DNA from: Dugong dugon
Taxonomy: Eukaryota > Chordata > Mammalia > Sirenia > Dugongidae
Direction of reading: 5' to 3'
Assembly (NCBI GenBank): GCA_030035585.1
Contig: CM057481.1
Span: forward strand, 54,631,128-54,695,127
Length of the DNA stretch: 64,000 nucleotides
Below the pieces are notes generated by a model. The model was not told where the DNA came from. It worked only from the letters and a program-made list of their open reading frames with translations, and did not search any database. Shown here one piece after another: positions 1 through 13,277 of this stretch. The translations under genes were made by a program, and so were the position numbers. Every line of letters begins with the position of its first letter. Position 1 is the first letter of the stretch.

Positions 1-1247
1 AAGTTATCAGTCTCCAAGAATATTGCTATTTTTATATCACTAAAAAATAAATATGTAAGTCTGTTTTCTCTAGAAAGTCTGGATTAACCTATTAACCCTA
101 CTCCTTACGTGTGGAAAAACAGTTCCGCGTGAGACTGCAATATACAAAATATTTGCAAAGCTCTCCTTAGATACAAGACCTGGCATAAAAGTCTGCTTTC
201 GTGTGTGTACAAAGAATGAGGAAAATCACCAGTGAGTTGTAAAAATATTGAAAACTTCTCAGTTCGAGACACGCATTGTTACGAGTTAATACACACACGG
301 TGATAGTGAAGAATCTGTACAAATCCAATGAATGGTAAAACATAAATTTAAAAATAAACATTGCAAAGCCAATGAGAAATGTGCCCAGTTTGGTGTTTTC
401 TTATCAAAAGCAAAAATTAAAATAAAAAAAAAAATGTAAAAACAACCTTCAGTGCTGCTCAGTATTTTTTTACTCAGGGAGGACAGTGATTTCTATTGCA
501 AAACAAAACAGATTTTATGAAAAACTGAATCACACTCATTGATGAAGAAAACTGAAACAGAGCGTGTGGAAAAAGAGCATGATGAGACTCTATTTCAGAG
601 CTCAGTTCTGCCTCCCTTCCGCTTCAGCTGCAGCTGAAGATTTCTAACCAGACAATTCTCATGAAAATCGCTGTACTTTTTTTCCCCCGTCTTTTACAGA
701 ATATAGGATTTCTTTAAATAGTTAGCAGTATAAAGACTAAACAATGCTTGAAGGGTACTGTATCTTTAAGGCAGTACCAGTGAGTCAATACATTTACAAA
801 ATGGAAACAGGTTAGTGTGGATTTTTTTTCTCACTCTCTTTTTTTTTTGGTTGCTTTACATTCTTTTGATTAAACTTTACATTTAATTCCCAAGGAAGTC
901 ACAGGCATAAAAATCTCAAACCAAGATTCCCCGAATAAAAATGGACAGACGTTTTCTCTGATGCAAAATCCTCTTGCTCAGAAAGCTAAAGTCCGTGATG
1001 AATTCAGTTCACAGATACTGTACACTTATTGTACAATACTTTGGAGGCATTTGTAGTTGTAAAATAGAATATACAAGTCTGTTTCACAAAACTCAAAAAA
1101 TAAAATATATCCTGGGCTATAGATAAAGCATGAAAAAAAAATTCATATTAAAGGAAAATTACCAAGAGAACCCCATTCGGGTAAATTATTAAATCTATGG
1201 ATCAAGAAAGGAAGCAGTTTGTGTGAATGCAGATCAAGCAGGCTTTG
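1..1247 (-). other. MITF: MITF 3' untranslated region (partial)
   Basis: This sequence lies directly downstream of the TAG stop at 1248-1250 on the minus strand and continues the last exon to the left edge. It is AT-rich and has no recognisable transposon. The human MITF 3'UTR is around 3 kb, so probably only its first part is here. A 7-mer matching the miR-137 seed (AGCAATA on the transcript) lies at 21-27. An ATTAAA hexamer on the transcript strand at 882-887 is the only poly(A)-signal-like motif I noticed, so the main cleavage site is probably outside the window. Confidence 0.85.
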
Positions 1248-1649
1248 CTAACAAGCGTGCTCGGCTTCTTCCATGCTCATACTACTCCTCCGGCTGCTCG
1301 TTTTAGACGCTCCAGGTGATACTGAGGAAAGCAGCGGATCAGTTACACCAACAGGAGAAAGAGTATCGTCCATCAAGATGTCTTCCAGTTTGGCTCCCAT
1401 TTTCGCGGGGACGCAATAGACTTGGTTGCTCTCAGTTCCGGTTCCGAGGCTGTTATTGAAGGTGATGGTACCATCTGTGAGATCAAGGGTGGTTGTGCAA
1501 GTTAGGTCTGTGTGGTGCTGAAGGAGGTCTTGGTTGCAGTTTTCCAGGACAGGTTCTTGCTTGATGACACGATTCACCAAGTCTGGAGAGCAGAGACTCG
1601 TGGATGGAATAAGGGAAAGTCCATGAGCTCGAGCTTGCATTTCAAGTTC
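1248..1649 (-). CDS. MITF: MITF exon 9: C-terminal end of leucine zipper and C-terminal regulatory domain
   Basis: Last coding exon, residues 287-419 of the M(+) isoform. It opens after a clean acceptor (ttttatttcag) with [16 protein letters not shown] and ends EEAEHAC before TAG. Functional sites known in human MITF are visible: Ser298 in SLIPS (GSK3 site), Lys316 in the sumoylation motif VIKQEP (position of the human E318K melanoma-risk variant is intact as E), and the serine-rich tail [11 protein letters not shown] that carries the GSK3/RSK/AKT phosphorylation sites. Compared with the human protein as I know it, there are several conservative changes (for example the end reads EEAEHAC rather than EETEHTC). 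The frame is continuous with exon 8 in phase 0. Identification is secure; isoform usage cannot be judged from sequence. Confidence 0.98.
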   Translation of the reverse strand, partial: ELEMQARAHGLSLIPSTSLCSPDLVNRVIKQEPVLENCNQDLLQHHTDLTCTTTLDLTDGTITFNNSLGTGTESNQVYCVPAKMGAKLEDILMDDTLSPVGVTDPLLSSVSPGASKTSSRRSSMSMEEAEHAC

Positions 1650-1773
1650 CTGAAATAAAAGTAAAAGTCAGATACTCGGAGAAGGAAACAAAGTTGTGTT
1701 TGTTTTTTTTTTTCCTCTTTTAAATCAATAACCCCCTCATTGTTAAAGTTTATGTGATAGATACACAGCCATG

Positions 1774-1898
1774 CAGAAGGCCTGTCGATCTGCTTCTGTA
1801 AGGATTACAGCCAAGAAAACCCTATGGAGCAGTTCTACTCTGTAACACACGGGGTCGCCATGAGTCAGAATCAGCTCAATGGCAATGAGTTTCAATGG
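1774..1898 (+). repeat. AfroSINE fragment (3' part)
   Basis: Matches the body and tail of the AfroSINE seen many times in this window: AGGCCTG..GATCTGCTTC, an 'aaaaccctatggagcag' block, and the tail 'catgagtcagaatca..ctcaatggcaatg'. The tRNA-like head is missing, so this is a 5'-truncated copy. Confidence 0.8.
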
Positions 1899-3892
1899 GT
1901 AGTATATGAAATGATTTTTTTTTAGATGGTATATTGATTTTATTCTGTATTTAAAAAACAGGGAGATAAGATCTCATAGGTATTAATGTTCACAGTGAGG
2001 TTATGTTAAAAAAATATATAAAAATAAATTTTTTAAAAATGAGCTAATTATAGGAAAATATTAAATAATATAGATCCACATGTCCCAGACTTTGCACTAT
2101 AGTATCCAGGGGTGCTGCAATGAACCGACAGGGCACTGGAGGATATTTTAAAATTTCAAGGGAAACACAGCAACGTCACCACGAGAACTACTAAGTTCAA
2201 GATAGCTCACAGTTTCAGCACTAGATCGTGCTACATTCTTTTTGATAACATCATAAGCATAGCAAAGCTGTGTTTTTGAAGGTTGCTGTGATAAAAAGAA
2301 ATTACTGCATGAAAAACAAAGAGGAACTTACAAATGAGGGTGCTGGTGTCCAATCTGATGCCAAGGTTTAAGAAGTTGTGTAGTGCTCAACAGATGAACA
2401 CATCCCATTAGTAATTGTGGTTATTTAAAAATAAAACAGAAACGCCACTTTTTCTTTCAATTCTATATTTTGTTTTTTCAAATGGCTACGAGGTGATCAG
2501 GACATAAATATTTAATATGCTGTTTGGACTTAACGGAGAAAACAGTAGATATTTCTTTGGGTCTAGAGGTACAGTTGGAAAAGCTACTCAGAGGCTAAGA
2601 GCACTGTGAACAAGTCTGGGACTCGGGCGTAACAAGGGCAAACGCTGTGAAGGTCTATTCAAGTGACCAAAGTTGGAGAGGCACCATCTAACCCATCTCA
2701 CCAGGGCAAAGGGAAAAGTTTTGTCTTTACTCCACAAGAAAGTTCTCATCTGTCAGATACAATTTTATTTTTTGTACATTTTCTTCACATACTTTCTTGA
2801 GGGTCAGTGACTTCTCCACCCCTCATTCTAAAATGCCTTCCCAGCAAGCTCCTTCCATTTTCTCTGAGTATCCACTTCTGAAATGAACCACAGAGACCCC
2901 AATTCACTCCCTGATGAGCGTCCTGACCCTACATGCAATGCCGTCTCTATGTTTATGATATCATGGAAATAAGAACAATAATAACGGAGTATAAATTTGA
3001 AGCAAGTCACCTTGCCACATCACAGAGGAAAAAGGACTCTCCAACACGGCACGGCTTCTCAATCTTTGCCCACAAGTAGAAACACATCCTCCTAAAAAGT
3101 CAAGTTCAGCCTATACAAAGGTGGTTTGACCTGGAGTATCTGTCTCTGGAGGCAATACGGTAAGAGATGGGTGCCTGAGAAGACACACACGTATCTGTGT
3201 GTTCCTTCTCACAACCTCCAAAACCACAAGTCTCTCCAGGCGTCATTTGAAAGCCTGGGCTATTTAATACAATGGCAGTTCCACTGATATTAAGGCTTCA
3301 TGCTCTTTCTTGTGTGAAAATTTCTGCATGCATCAGTTAGAGTGAAAATGAAAAGCAGCCCTAAGGCCCAAGCTGAAAACATGTAGTCCTGTAAACCTAC
3401 GCCACTGTGCTAATAAGAACAGCACCCCCACACATGCAGCTTGCCTTTCCATGAAGTAAAGTTGGATTAAGAGAGGCTAACACCCTACTCTAATCCTTTG
3501 TTGTTTAATTAAAAATGTTTATCAGTTGATTAAAGCATTACTTAGATTTCTAAATAATGCGATAAATTGCATCTAGAAAACTCTGGCTGATGGCACGACA
3601 CAGCTTTCCTAATTAATAATGTTTTCTATGATATGCAAAAGAGGTAGTGGCTGCCTCACACTGTCACTGGAAGCAAACCAAGCCATCGTCACTCTGGAAC
3701 TTCCAGTTTACATATTTTACAATATTCATATTTCACATGAATATACATGTTTGCAACCTTAAAATAAAACAAGACCTCACTTCTCTTTCAAAATAGCTGT
3801 TACATTTTAATGCTTATATAAAGAAATAATACATCAGTACAATCTGCTTTTATAAATGGGTATACTAAGTTCAAGACCATAGATACCTATGG

Positions 3893-4277
3893 CCACCAGT
3901 CACCTGTCAGTTTGTTGTACTGTGGTTTTCGTGTTGCTGTGATGCTGGAAGCTATACCACTGGTATTTCAGAAACCAGCAGCGTCACCCATGGTGGACAG
4001 GTTTCAGTGGAGCTCCCGGACTAAGACAGACTAGAAAGAAAGGCTTGGTGATCTCTTTCGAAAAATTAACCAATGACTACCTTATGGATCACAAGAGAAT
4101 ATTGTCTGGTATGGTGCTGGAAGATGGGTCCTCTAGGTTGGAAGGCACTCAGCGTACACAGCGGATGCAGCAATGGACTCAAACACGCCAACAATCATAA
4201 AGATGGCTCAGGACGAGACAATGTTCCATTGGTTGCCGTGTCAGAGTGGACTCATGGCAACTAGCAACAGTAACAAC
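3893..4277 (+). repeat. Second afrotherian SINE family (tRNA-Gly head, RTE tail), headless copy
   Basis: About 385 bp, sharing its body with copies at 5545, 14819 and 57384 (blocks 'gttgctgtgatgctggaagc', 'catggtggacaggtttcag', 'aagacagactag'). It ends in 'actcatggcaactagcaacagtaacaac', the same kind of tail as the RTE elements here. The tRNA-like head visible at 57387 is absent in this copy. Confidence 0.75.
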
Positions 4278-4384
4278 TTATTGAAGCGATACAAGATAAA
4301 ACAAACAACAAAAGCTGAAAGGGGGAGGGGTGGAGGAAGATTTTAAAATTACACATAACTTCTAGTTCACTACCCAGAGGAATC

Positions 4385-4582
4385 CTTGGGTGGGGCAAGC
4401 GGTAAACGGGTTCAGCTGCTAACCAACAGGTTCGAGGTTCAAGTGTACCCACAGGCACCGCAGAAGAAAGGCCTGGTGATCTATTTCCAAAAAATCAGCC
4501 GTTGAAAACCCTACAGAGCACAGTTCTACTCTGACACATGGAGGGTTGCCGTGAGTGGGAGTTGACTTGGTAACAACTGGTG
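4385..4582 (+). repeat. AfroSINE, near full length
   Basis: The tRNA-like head 'gctgctaaccaacaggttcgaggttca' contains a degenerate B box, followed by 'agaagaaaggcctggtgatc' and 'gaaaaccctacagagcacag', and the tail 'gagtgggagttgacttggtaacaac'. The longer 'aagaaaggcctgg' version defines a subfamily shared with copies at 22690 and 53402. Confidence 0.8.
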
Positions 4583-5544
4583 CGGTGTGATGAATTACTT
4601 AGATGAGACTTATAAAAGAAATGATTCATTTAACTGCTTTGGTTTCACTACCCAGATCTAAAACATAACCCCCAGAGGAGAATTTCCTTCCGCTTACTGA
4701 CCCCACAGCTGAGGATCACCACAGTGAAAGGGAGATGTGACATCCCGCAATGTGAATGGTGTTGTGGAACATGAAAATGACTAGAAATCATTAATTATAA
4801 ATGAATCGCTCTGTTAAATATGTTCAACGTCCGGATTAACACGGTTAGGTCAAACACACTGATCTCTAACATGTCACACTTTACATTTCCGTTCCATAAA
4901 ATCGTTCCGTAAATAGTTGCACTGGGATCCTGAAAACCACTCTGGGTTCTATGGCAAAATACAGCAAAGCACGAGTCCGTCTCCTCAAGAAAAAGATGCG
5001 GTGTCACTGACGTAAGTTGCATTCCAAAGTCAGCAAGTAAATTAAAACTGCCCTCAGCTCCCCCAGGCAACAGCAGAGTCAGTTTTTCTTTCTTTCCTTC
5101 AGGACAGTTTCAGAGGAAGATGTGTCTTTAAATTCAGCATCAGAAGCTGAGCACCTAAGGAAAGTACTAGGAGTTGATATGAAGGAGGATTCTCCCATGT
5201 CATGTGCACACTCGCTGAGTGGGACGATGGACAAACTGCACACATTATAAAAATCAGTCTTTCTCCCTCCTCCCTCCCTAAAGAGTGTATACGTTAATTG
5301 ATATTAAAATACATAAAAAATTCTACTCTCTATAACTATTTTCAAGTGTTTCCTTATTATAAGATCCACTAGGTGTCCTCAAGTTCCCTGTAAACATGGG
5401 CTTTGAACATGGACTATCCCCCTACCGCCATCTCCTAAATACTAAGGCATCCACGTATTTAACAAGTATTAGCATCATGTAAGTCAACTGTCTATGCTCC
5501 TGATATCCTTCCTTCTTCTATTTTGAAGCCAATAGTATGTAGCA

Positions 5545-6132
<588 letters not shown>

Positions 6133-6194
6133 TCAATGGAAACGGAAAGCTTTCAGTTTCTAGAGGTGTAATAACAGTGCTGGCGTTATAAACT

Positions 6195-6400
6195 GCTGTC
6201 CTTCACTGAGTGCTTCTCATGTGCCAGACACTGCCCACCATCACCTCTTACAGGTTATCTTATTCCACCCAGACAAGCACCCTGTGAGGGAGTGACACAA
6301 CACAGGTGTTGCAACACAGAAGCTTCACCTGGCCCGAGGTCACGGAGCCGGTATGAGGTAGAGTCAGAATTTAAATTGAGGCCTGTTGATTAGGCCAAAG
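6195..6400 (+). repeat. MIR relic
   Basis: Contains the MIR core and 3' features 'catgtgccagacactg', 'ccctgtgagg' and 'cctggcccgaggtcacggagccggta', strongly diverged as expected for this ancient SINE. Confidence 0.6.
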
Positions 6401-6764
6401 TCAACATTCTTCAACATAATTTGAAATAGTTACATGTTTCTAGGATCATAAATCTAACTCAGTCAGACACAATGAGCTATGATTAAAAACACAAAGCAAA
6501 ATAAAAACAAAAACCCACTACTTGATGGTGTGTGGCATAAAAGCAGCAGCCCTGCATTTTATCACGAATAACATGAACAGGTGATCTGACCTTTCTCTGT
6601 CTCTCTTTCCTTGTCTGTGAAGTGGCCATACTACACTTGTATTAGCTGCCTGGTAGGTAAGCTATTAGAATCGAAGGAGAAACTTGATGTGGACATGCCG
6701 GGAAAAGTTTAGAACCCAATTCAAATAATGGAGCAGGTACTGTGTTAAGGGCTCAACATATTAT

Positions 6765-7200
6765 AATAAATACCTTTAAGTAGCATTTACTATGTGCCAG
6801 GTACATTTATAAGTGTCTTACAGCTCATTTAAACATGACAATCTTCAGTGGGTAGTACTAACAGTGTTTTACAGATGAGGAAACTAAAGCACAGAGAGGT
6901 TAAATAATTTGCCTAACATCACACAGCTAGGAAGTGGCAGAGCCAGAGAGTCTAAGACATCCAGCTCCAGAGACCATGCCCTAAGCCACTTACTCTGTCC
7001 TCCACCTTCTAGGATTGATTCTTCAAAACAACTAGACTAGGTAGGAATATTCTGATCCTTTTTTTAAACAGATGAGAAAAATAAAGTACAAGAACTCAAG
7101 TACCTTCCCCAAGGTCAGACAACCTAGTAAAGAACTGGTTTGGAATTCAGACCCAGGCATCCTGAACTTGGTGCCTCTCAGTTCATAACCACTGTAGCTC
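6765..7200 (+). repeat. MIR relics (one good copy plus a second fragment)
   Basis: The first copy shows 'tatgtgccaggtac', 'ttacagatgaggaaact' and 'agaggttaaataatttgcc..acacagctagg', the classic MIR core. The stretch from 7045 repeats the second half ('gatgagaaaaataaag', 'aaggtcagacaacctagtaa'), suggesting a second MIR insertion or an old duplication. Confidence 0.7.
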
Positions 7201-9436
7201 TAATGTACTCAGGTATGAGAAAATTAAGAACATCATTAAAACATACGTAAAAGCACCTTAGAAAATTCAGAGCACCCCAGAAAAATAACTATTGAGAATG
7301 AATTACATAAGTAATAGCACAGCGTATTTCTACTGTGCTTTAATTAATCGGAGCCCTTCTATAAACAAATATTCATGATAATGACAATGACGATAATGGA
7401 AGCAAAAAGAGTTTCATGTACGGAGACTCACCTACCCCATCATCTATAGCTACAAAAGCAGATGGGAAGTATTAGGTGGGACATGCAAATGGAGTGGCAT
7501 TAAAACAAGCCACCAAGTAACTGATCCTCCCGTGGGTTAGATGAAGAACAAAACAGAAGTTCTCCAAGAAGGGCAGAAGTACAGCCCCCCGAGAATTCCC
7601 TGGGGTTAATCCCTGGGGTCTGAGCACCAAAGACAGCAACTCAGGGAGGTGTCCTGAGCTACCTGGGCAGTGAGTGGAGAGCAGACTTAATGTTCAGGGC
7701 CGAGATCAAAGTCACAGAAGCTCTGGTAGCCAGAGAAATGTAATTATAATGAACAATGGCCCAATTAAGCCTGTAAGGTGCAAAGCAGTATTGGAACATG
7801 CAAGCAGCTATTCAAAGTTTTTATGAAATGGCTATTTCAAACCAATTAACTTGGGTTTTGCTTCCTTCTGAGACCCAATCAATTAATTATACTTGTGGAA
7901 GATTTTTGATTTTTTTTTTAATGAAAAGGACCCTTTTTTTTTTTTTTTGTCCAAACAGAAGCGTACACAGATCCCCAATATGCAAAATCAACAAAAGCAC
8001 AACTTCCCTGGGATTATGGGGCAGAGACCCTCATCAACTAGAGGCTGTGTCTCTATAGAAGCCCCAAGGCAGGCTCCAGAAACCTGGCATGGGAAAACCA
8101 CCATACAGATATAGTGCGTTTTATCTTAAAACAACGCCTACAATTAAAGATCACTATCATTTCAGATTATAAACACGTAACTATCCTAATACAATGGAGA
8201 CAGAAGATATGCAAATAGTACAGGCTTTCACTGCAGCCCCGTAATTTCATAATATGTTGCTAAAGAGATTCACATGCTACAGTTTAAAAGAATATGCTAA
8301 CAAGTGAAAACTGATAAAGAACAGGAAAATGGGAATTCAATTTCAACTATCATGCAAGACTGACTATAGGAAATGAAGGTCACAGCCTCTTAGTAGGATA
8401 AATTTGTGCTACAGAACTAAGAATTTGAACGTTTTGAGTTTCAAAATGGCTTTCCTTGAAACCTGGGAAAGCAAAATGTTGAAGATGGAAATTGTGCTTG
8501 AACATTTATCAAAACCACCTCACAATGGGCGATGTTCTTATTTTATTTTGTCACAAATTCCCTGACAATAATGTGAATAGCAAATTTAATAAGCTTTCCA
8601 TGGATAATGCTTGATTTCATCTTTACGTTTTATTAGGTAGCTAAAAGGTCATATTCAAAGGCTAATTTGAGAGAAGGCCTGTGGGGGCCATTAAAGTGTA
8701 TACATCCCCTAGCCCCTGGCTTTAAATGGGCCAATTTCTAATGGATAAAAATTGTGTATTGTTGTCCTATTTGCTGACGTTGCAGGTAACTAGAAGGTTG
8801 GTATGGGAGCTATGAGAAAATTATCTTTGGAACTGTCATCTCTGAAAGGGGGATGCTGGCAGTGAGGGAGTATCAAAAGTTAAAATTCAAATTAGCTGGC
8901 CTGTACTTACAAGAGGATCAAAACTTACTTTTTCTTGACGGTAACACAGACAAAGAGCATGCAAGTTTTCATAAAAACTGACTTTTAATCTGTCGAATAT
9001 TGTTAAACTTGATGTTTCTAATATCTGCTCATCAGTGCCTATAGATACTGCACAAGTTGAAGAGCAAATAGACAACATATCTTGCTTTAACAGCTATTGA
9101 ACTCTGTACTGCATGAACTGTTGAAATAATATATATTTTTTTAGTACCTCAGTATTTACTTGCCAAGGATTCTTGGATTTCAGAAAACTGCCTGCTGACA
9201 CCCAGAGCTAAACACCTCATGTCCAGGAATCCTTTGGCACAATTCAGTGTGTTTCCCTCAAAATTGTAATCCAGTGAGACTAAGCAAAGGAAAGATGTAA
9301 AAATTATTTAGGAATCAAAAGGGTTGGGAGGAATTCTTTACTCTAGCTTTTTATAACTGAGCATTTTTGCAACATACAAAGAAAACATTAAGGTATGAAA
9401 AAATATATGATGCAGATTAACACACAATTGTACTCA

Positions 9437-9610
<174 letters not shown>

Positions 9611-9871
9611 TCAGGAAAATGGAAACCTGAGCCTATTTCCCCCGTTATTCCATGTTTTTGGTACTGAGGTCAAAGAACTTTAAAAAATGAGTAACCCTTG
9701 TATAGAACTTTATCGTTTGCAAAGTCCTTAGATAAAAAATGTCTCCTATTTGATCCTAAAACAATATTGAAATCCAAGTTACTATCCTCACCTACAAATG
9801 ACAAAAGAACCTTAGAGATACTAAGGCAAATAAACAGTGAACAGTCAGAACGCAAACCTCGATCCTCTAGA

Positions 9872-10190
9872 CCAGAGGTCAGAAAACTTTTTCTCCAAGG
9901 CCCAGACAGTACTTTAGGCTTTGCAGGCCGAGTGAAAAGACAGGGGATGTTATATAGGTACTTACAATCACAAGACAGAAAAGAAACTTCCACAATTTTT
10001 AAATAGAGTCCTATTTTTCTAATGTAATTCCACTAATAAGAAGCACTGGAATTGTTTTATGATGTTGAAATTTGAATATTAAAATAATTTTCACATGTCA
10101 CACATATTATTCTTCTGTTGATTTTCCTCCCAACAATTAAAAAATGTAACAAACATTCTCAGTTCACAGACCATACAAAAACCCCAGCCC
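9872..10190 (+). repeat. hAT-type DNA transposon relic (Charlie-like)
   Basis: The start 'agaccagaggtcagaaaactttttctccaaggcccagacag..ttaggctttgcaggcc' matches the common mammalian hAT non-autonomous elements that begin with 'ggtcagcaaactttttctgtaaagggccag'. The end near 10190 reads 'ctcagttcacagaccatacaa'. The exact subfamily was not resolved. Confidence 0.55.
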
Positions 10191-10407
10191 TAGGCCAGCA
10201 CTGTCCCACAGAAATATAGTGCAAGTAATATATGTAATTTTAAATTCTCTAGTAGCCACATTAAAAAAGTAAAGAGGTTAAATTAATTGTAATATTTTTT
10301 AGTCCAATATGTCTAAAATATTATCATTTCAACATGAAATCAATATAAAAATTATAAATTAGATGGTTTACATTCTTTTCTTCATACTAAATTTCAAAAT
10401 CCAGTAC
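10190..10407 (+). repeat. Ancient interspersed repeat fragment (hAT-like), interrupted by RTE
   Basis: 'gccagcactgtcccacagaaatatagtgcaag..gtaattttaaattctctagtagccacatt' belongs to a common mammalian family known from many genomes. The fragment is cut at 10407, where RTE sequence begins. Confidence 0.5.
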
Positions 10408-11097
10408 ATAAAGAAAACAAAAATCCTCACAACTGGACCAATAAGAAACATCATGATAAATGGAGAAACGATTGAAGGTGTCAAGGATTTCATTTTACTT
10501 GAATCCACAATCAACACCCATGGAAGCAGTACTCAAGAAATCAAACGACGCACTGCACTGGGCAAATCTGCTGCAAAAGACCTCTTTAAAGTGTTAAAAA
10601 GCAAAGATGTCACTTTGAGGACTAAGGTGCATGTGATCCAAGCCATGGTATTTTCAATTGCCTCATATGCATGCCAAAGCTGGACATTGAATAAGGAAGA
10701 CTGAAGAAGAATTGATGCCTTTGAATTACGGTGTTGGTGAAGAATATGAAATATACTATGGACTGCCAGAAGAATGAACAAATCTGTCTTGGAAGATGTA
10801 CAGCCAGAATGCTCCTTAGAAGCGAGGATGGCGAGACTTCGTCTCATGTACTTTGGACATGTTATCAGGAGGGAGTAATCCCTGGAGAAGGACATTATGC
10901 TTGGTAAAGTAGAGGGGTCAGCAAAAAAGAGGAAGACCCTAAATGAGATAGACTGACACAGTGGCTGCAACAATGGGCTCAAACACAGCAATGATTTTGA
11001 AGATGGTACAGGACCAGGCAGTGCTTCGTTCTGTTGTACACAGGGTCGCTAAGAGTCAGAATCAACCTGATGGCACCTAACAACAACATCAACACCA
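10408..11097 (+). repeat. RTE LINE, 3' end copy 1
   Basis: A 5'-truncated RTE-class LINE. It carries the degraded C-terminal end of the reverse-transcriptase ORF (peptide blocks TKILTTGPIRNIMINGE and KVHVIQAMVFSIASYACQSW), then the 'catggactgccagaagaatga' type 3' region and the tail 'agtcagaatcaacctgatggcacctaacaacaaca'. The tail resembles the 3' ends of both SINE families in the window, as expected if they use RTE machinery. It aligns over its full length with copies at 43086-44823 and 46728-47464. Confidence 0.85.
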
Positions 11098-11220
11098 GAT
11101 AATAGACGTTTCTAATTTACCTAGTACAGCAAATAATTACAAATAATTTACGGTCTAATACATTGGGTTAAAGTTGTTCATATTCTATGTTTAAAAATAT
11201 TTATAATCGAAAACACCCTA

Positions 11221-11569
11221 CTCCTCACTTATCGGGCATCTTGTTATCCGACATTTTGCATTTATGACAGTACTAAAAAATCTACTATCCTACTATTTTG
11301 CACATTAACTATGTACACCTTGCAGTAATGAACACTGAGGCACAAGGCAAGAGTAACGCTGGCTGTGATGGTTAAGGTTATGTGTCAACTTGGCTGGGCC
11401 ATTATTCTCAGTGGTTTGGCAGTTATGTAATCATGTAATTTGATAGTTATGCAATGATGTAGTCATCCACCATTTTGTGATTTAATGTGATCATCCCCCA
11501 TTTTTCCATAATGCCAATTTTTGCATAACGACCTGGTCTTTGGAACCTAACCTGTCGGTAAGTGAGGAG
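11221..11569. mobile_element. Non-autonomous Tc1/mariner-type MITE with TA target duplication
   Basis: The left end CTCCTCACTTATCGG and the right end CGGTAAGTGAGGAG are inverted copies. TA flanks each end exactly (11219-11220 and 11570-11571), the target-site signature of the Tc1/mariner/pogo (Tigger) superfamily. No transposase is present. An LTR-like fragment sits inside at about 11362-11497. Confidence 0.75.
11362..11497 (+). repeat. ERVL-type LTR 5' fragment
   Basis: 'tgtgatggttaaggttatgtgtcaacttggctgggcc' followed by 'ctcagtggtttggcagttatgtaat' is the start of the LTR whose complete antisense copy lies at 50534-51091. Only the first ~135 bp are kept, and the copy is embedded in the MITE at 11221-11569. 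Confidence 0.65.
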
Positions 11570-12090
11570 TAAGAGTGCTAAGTGATTGTCAATGCCAAGA
11601 AGAAGGAGTTTTTGGACGACGTGTCCTCTAAGCTAATCTCCTCCAAAACTCTGAAGTGAGACATTTTTCTTAGTTTTACCAAATTTAATTATAAAAATTC
11701 AAATAATACTGAAATACATGAAGTAAAAAGTGAAATAAGTCTCATATAAATCCAGATACCACCAATGTTAAATTTCTTATATATCTCTTTATGACTATTT
11801 TTTTATGCTCTAAAAATACACACACACGCACACGCACGATCCCCAGTACTGAGTCCTTAGAACTCTTTCTCTATCTACATTTCCTTCCTGATTATCTCAT
11901 TTAGTCTCATAATTTTGAGTTCCACATTAATACTTCCAGCACAGACATCTTCCCAGAACTCCAAACTCATAACTGATTACTAGATGTCCCCACATGGAGG
12001 TTTATCGATAGCCCAAACATAAGCTCCTTGGTCTTTCCAGTTCACATCTACTCCACTTACCCACCACCCTCCCTGCCCCCCCAAAAAAAA

Positions 12091-12283
12091 TTGGTATCAA
12101 CTTGACTCCAACTCATGGTGACCCTATGTGTGTTACAGTAGAAGTGTGTTCCATAGGGTTTTCAATGGCTCGGTTTTCAGAAGGAGATCACCAGGCCTTT
12201 CTTCTGAGGCACCTCTGGGTGAACCTGAACTTCAACATTTCGGAGCAGCCAAGTGTATCAACCGTTTGTACCACATAGGGGCT
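12091..12283 (-). repeat. AfroSINE inserted in L2
   Basis: Antisense copy. The tail complement 'caacttgactccaactcatggtgacc' comes first, then 'ccatagggttttcaatgg', then the head complement 'gcctttcttctgaggcacctctgggtga'. It belongs to the subfamily with the 'tttcggaagcagatc' internal block. Confidence 0.8.
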
Positions 12284-13079
12284 GCACTCCATCCACAGAC
12301 TTCTCTTAATGATAACTCCATCCATTCAAAAGCTTAGGCCAGAGCCTTTGAATCAATTCAGCACCTCTCTTCTTTTCACATCTGACACCTGCTCAAATCT
12401 GCAGGCTCTACCTTTAAAATACTTCCAGAATATGACCACTTTCCAACCTCCACTGCTACAGCTGGAAGGATACCACCATCTCTTGCCTGGATTATAGCAA
12501 TTCTCAGCTGCTGTCTCTGCTTTCCCCATGCCCACTGCTTCCTATCCCCTTCAGTCTATCTAGAACACAGCAGCAGAGGGATGCTGTTAAATAAAACATA
12601 AGGCAGATCACATCGAACCTTTGCTCAAAACCCTTCAACAGCTTTCCACATCACCTAGAGAAAAGGCAAGTCTTTGAGGCCTCCTGTAAGGATCTGGCAG
12701 GCTCCTACCCCTCGGCCACTGTGACCGTATCTCTTACTGTGTTGTACCTGCATTCCTCCCCTTCAGGCCCACTGGCGTCCTTGCTATTTTCCACCAAACC
12801 CAATACACTCCCCACCTTAGGACTTTATACTTCCATCTCCCCTGCTTGGAACACCCTTTCCCGAGATATCTGATGGCTTGCTTCCTCATCTCCTTCAGGT
12901 AGTTACTCAGATTTACCTGTGAGGCTTCATGGGCCACGCTACTTCCAACTGGCCCACCATCCCCTACACCTAATGATACTCTATTTTTCGGCAGTCCTTC
13001 TCCTGATAACAACACGTTCTACCATCTAACATCCACACCTTTTATTTATTTACTTACTTCGTTTACCTACTGTTGCATT

Positions 13080-13277
13080 GAGGAGCCCTGGTGGCACAGT
13101 GCTGAAAGCACTCAGCTGTTAAGAAAGGTTCACAGTTTGAACCCACCAGGTGCTCCGTGGGAGAAAGATGTGGCAGTCTGCTCCCGTAAAGATTACAGCC
13201 TTGGAAACCCTATGGGGTAGTTCTACCCTGTTCTATAGGGTTGCTATGAGTTGGAGTTCACCCAATGGCAATGAGTT
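13080..13277 (+). repeat. AfroSINE with 12-bp target-site duplication
   Basis: Near full length: 'gaggagccctggtggcacag' (A box 'tggcacagtgc'), 'ccgtgggagaaagatgtggcagtctgctcc', 'cttggaaaccctatggggtag', tail 'atgagttggagttcacccaatggcaatgag'. The direct repeat TACTGTTGCATT flanks it at 13068-13079 and 13278-13289, a clean LINE-mediated insertion into the L2 3' end. Confidence 0.92.

Noticed and set aside
10533..10991. 152-residue open frame on the minus strand
   Set aside because: It is antisense to the RTE 3' region; similar shadows recur over the other RTE copies.
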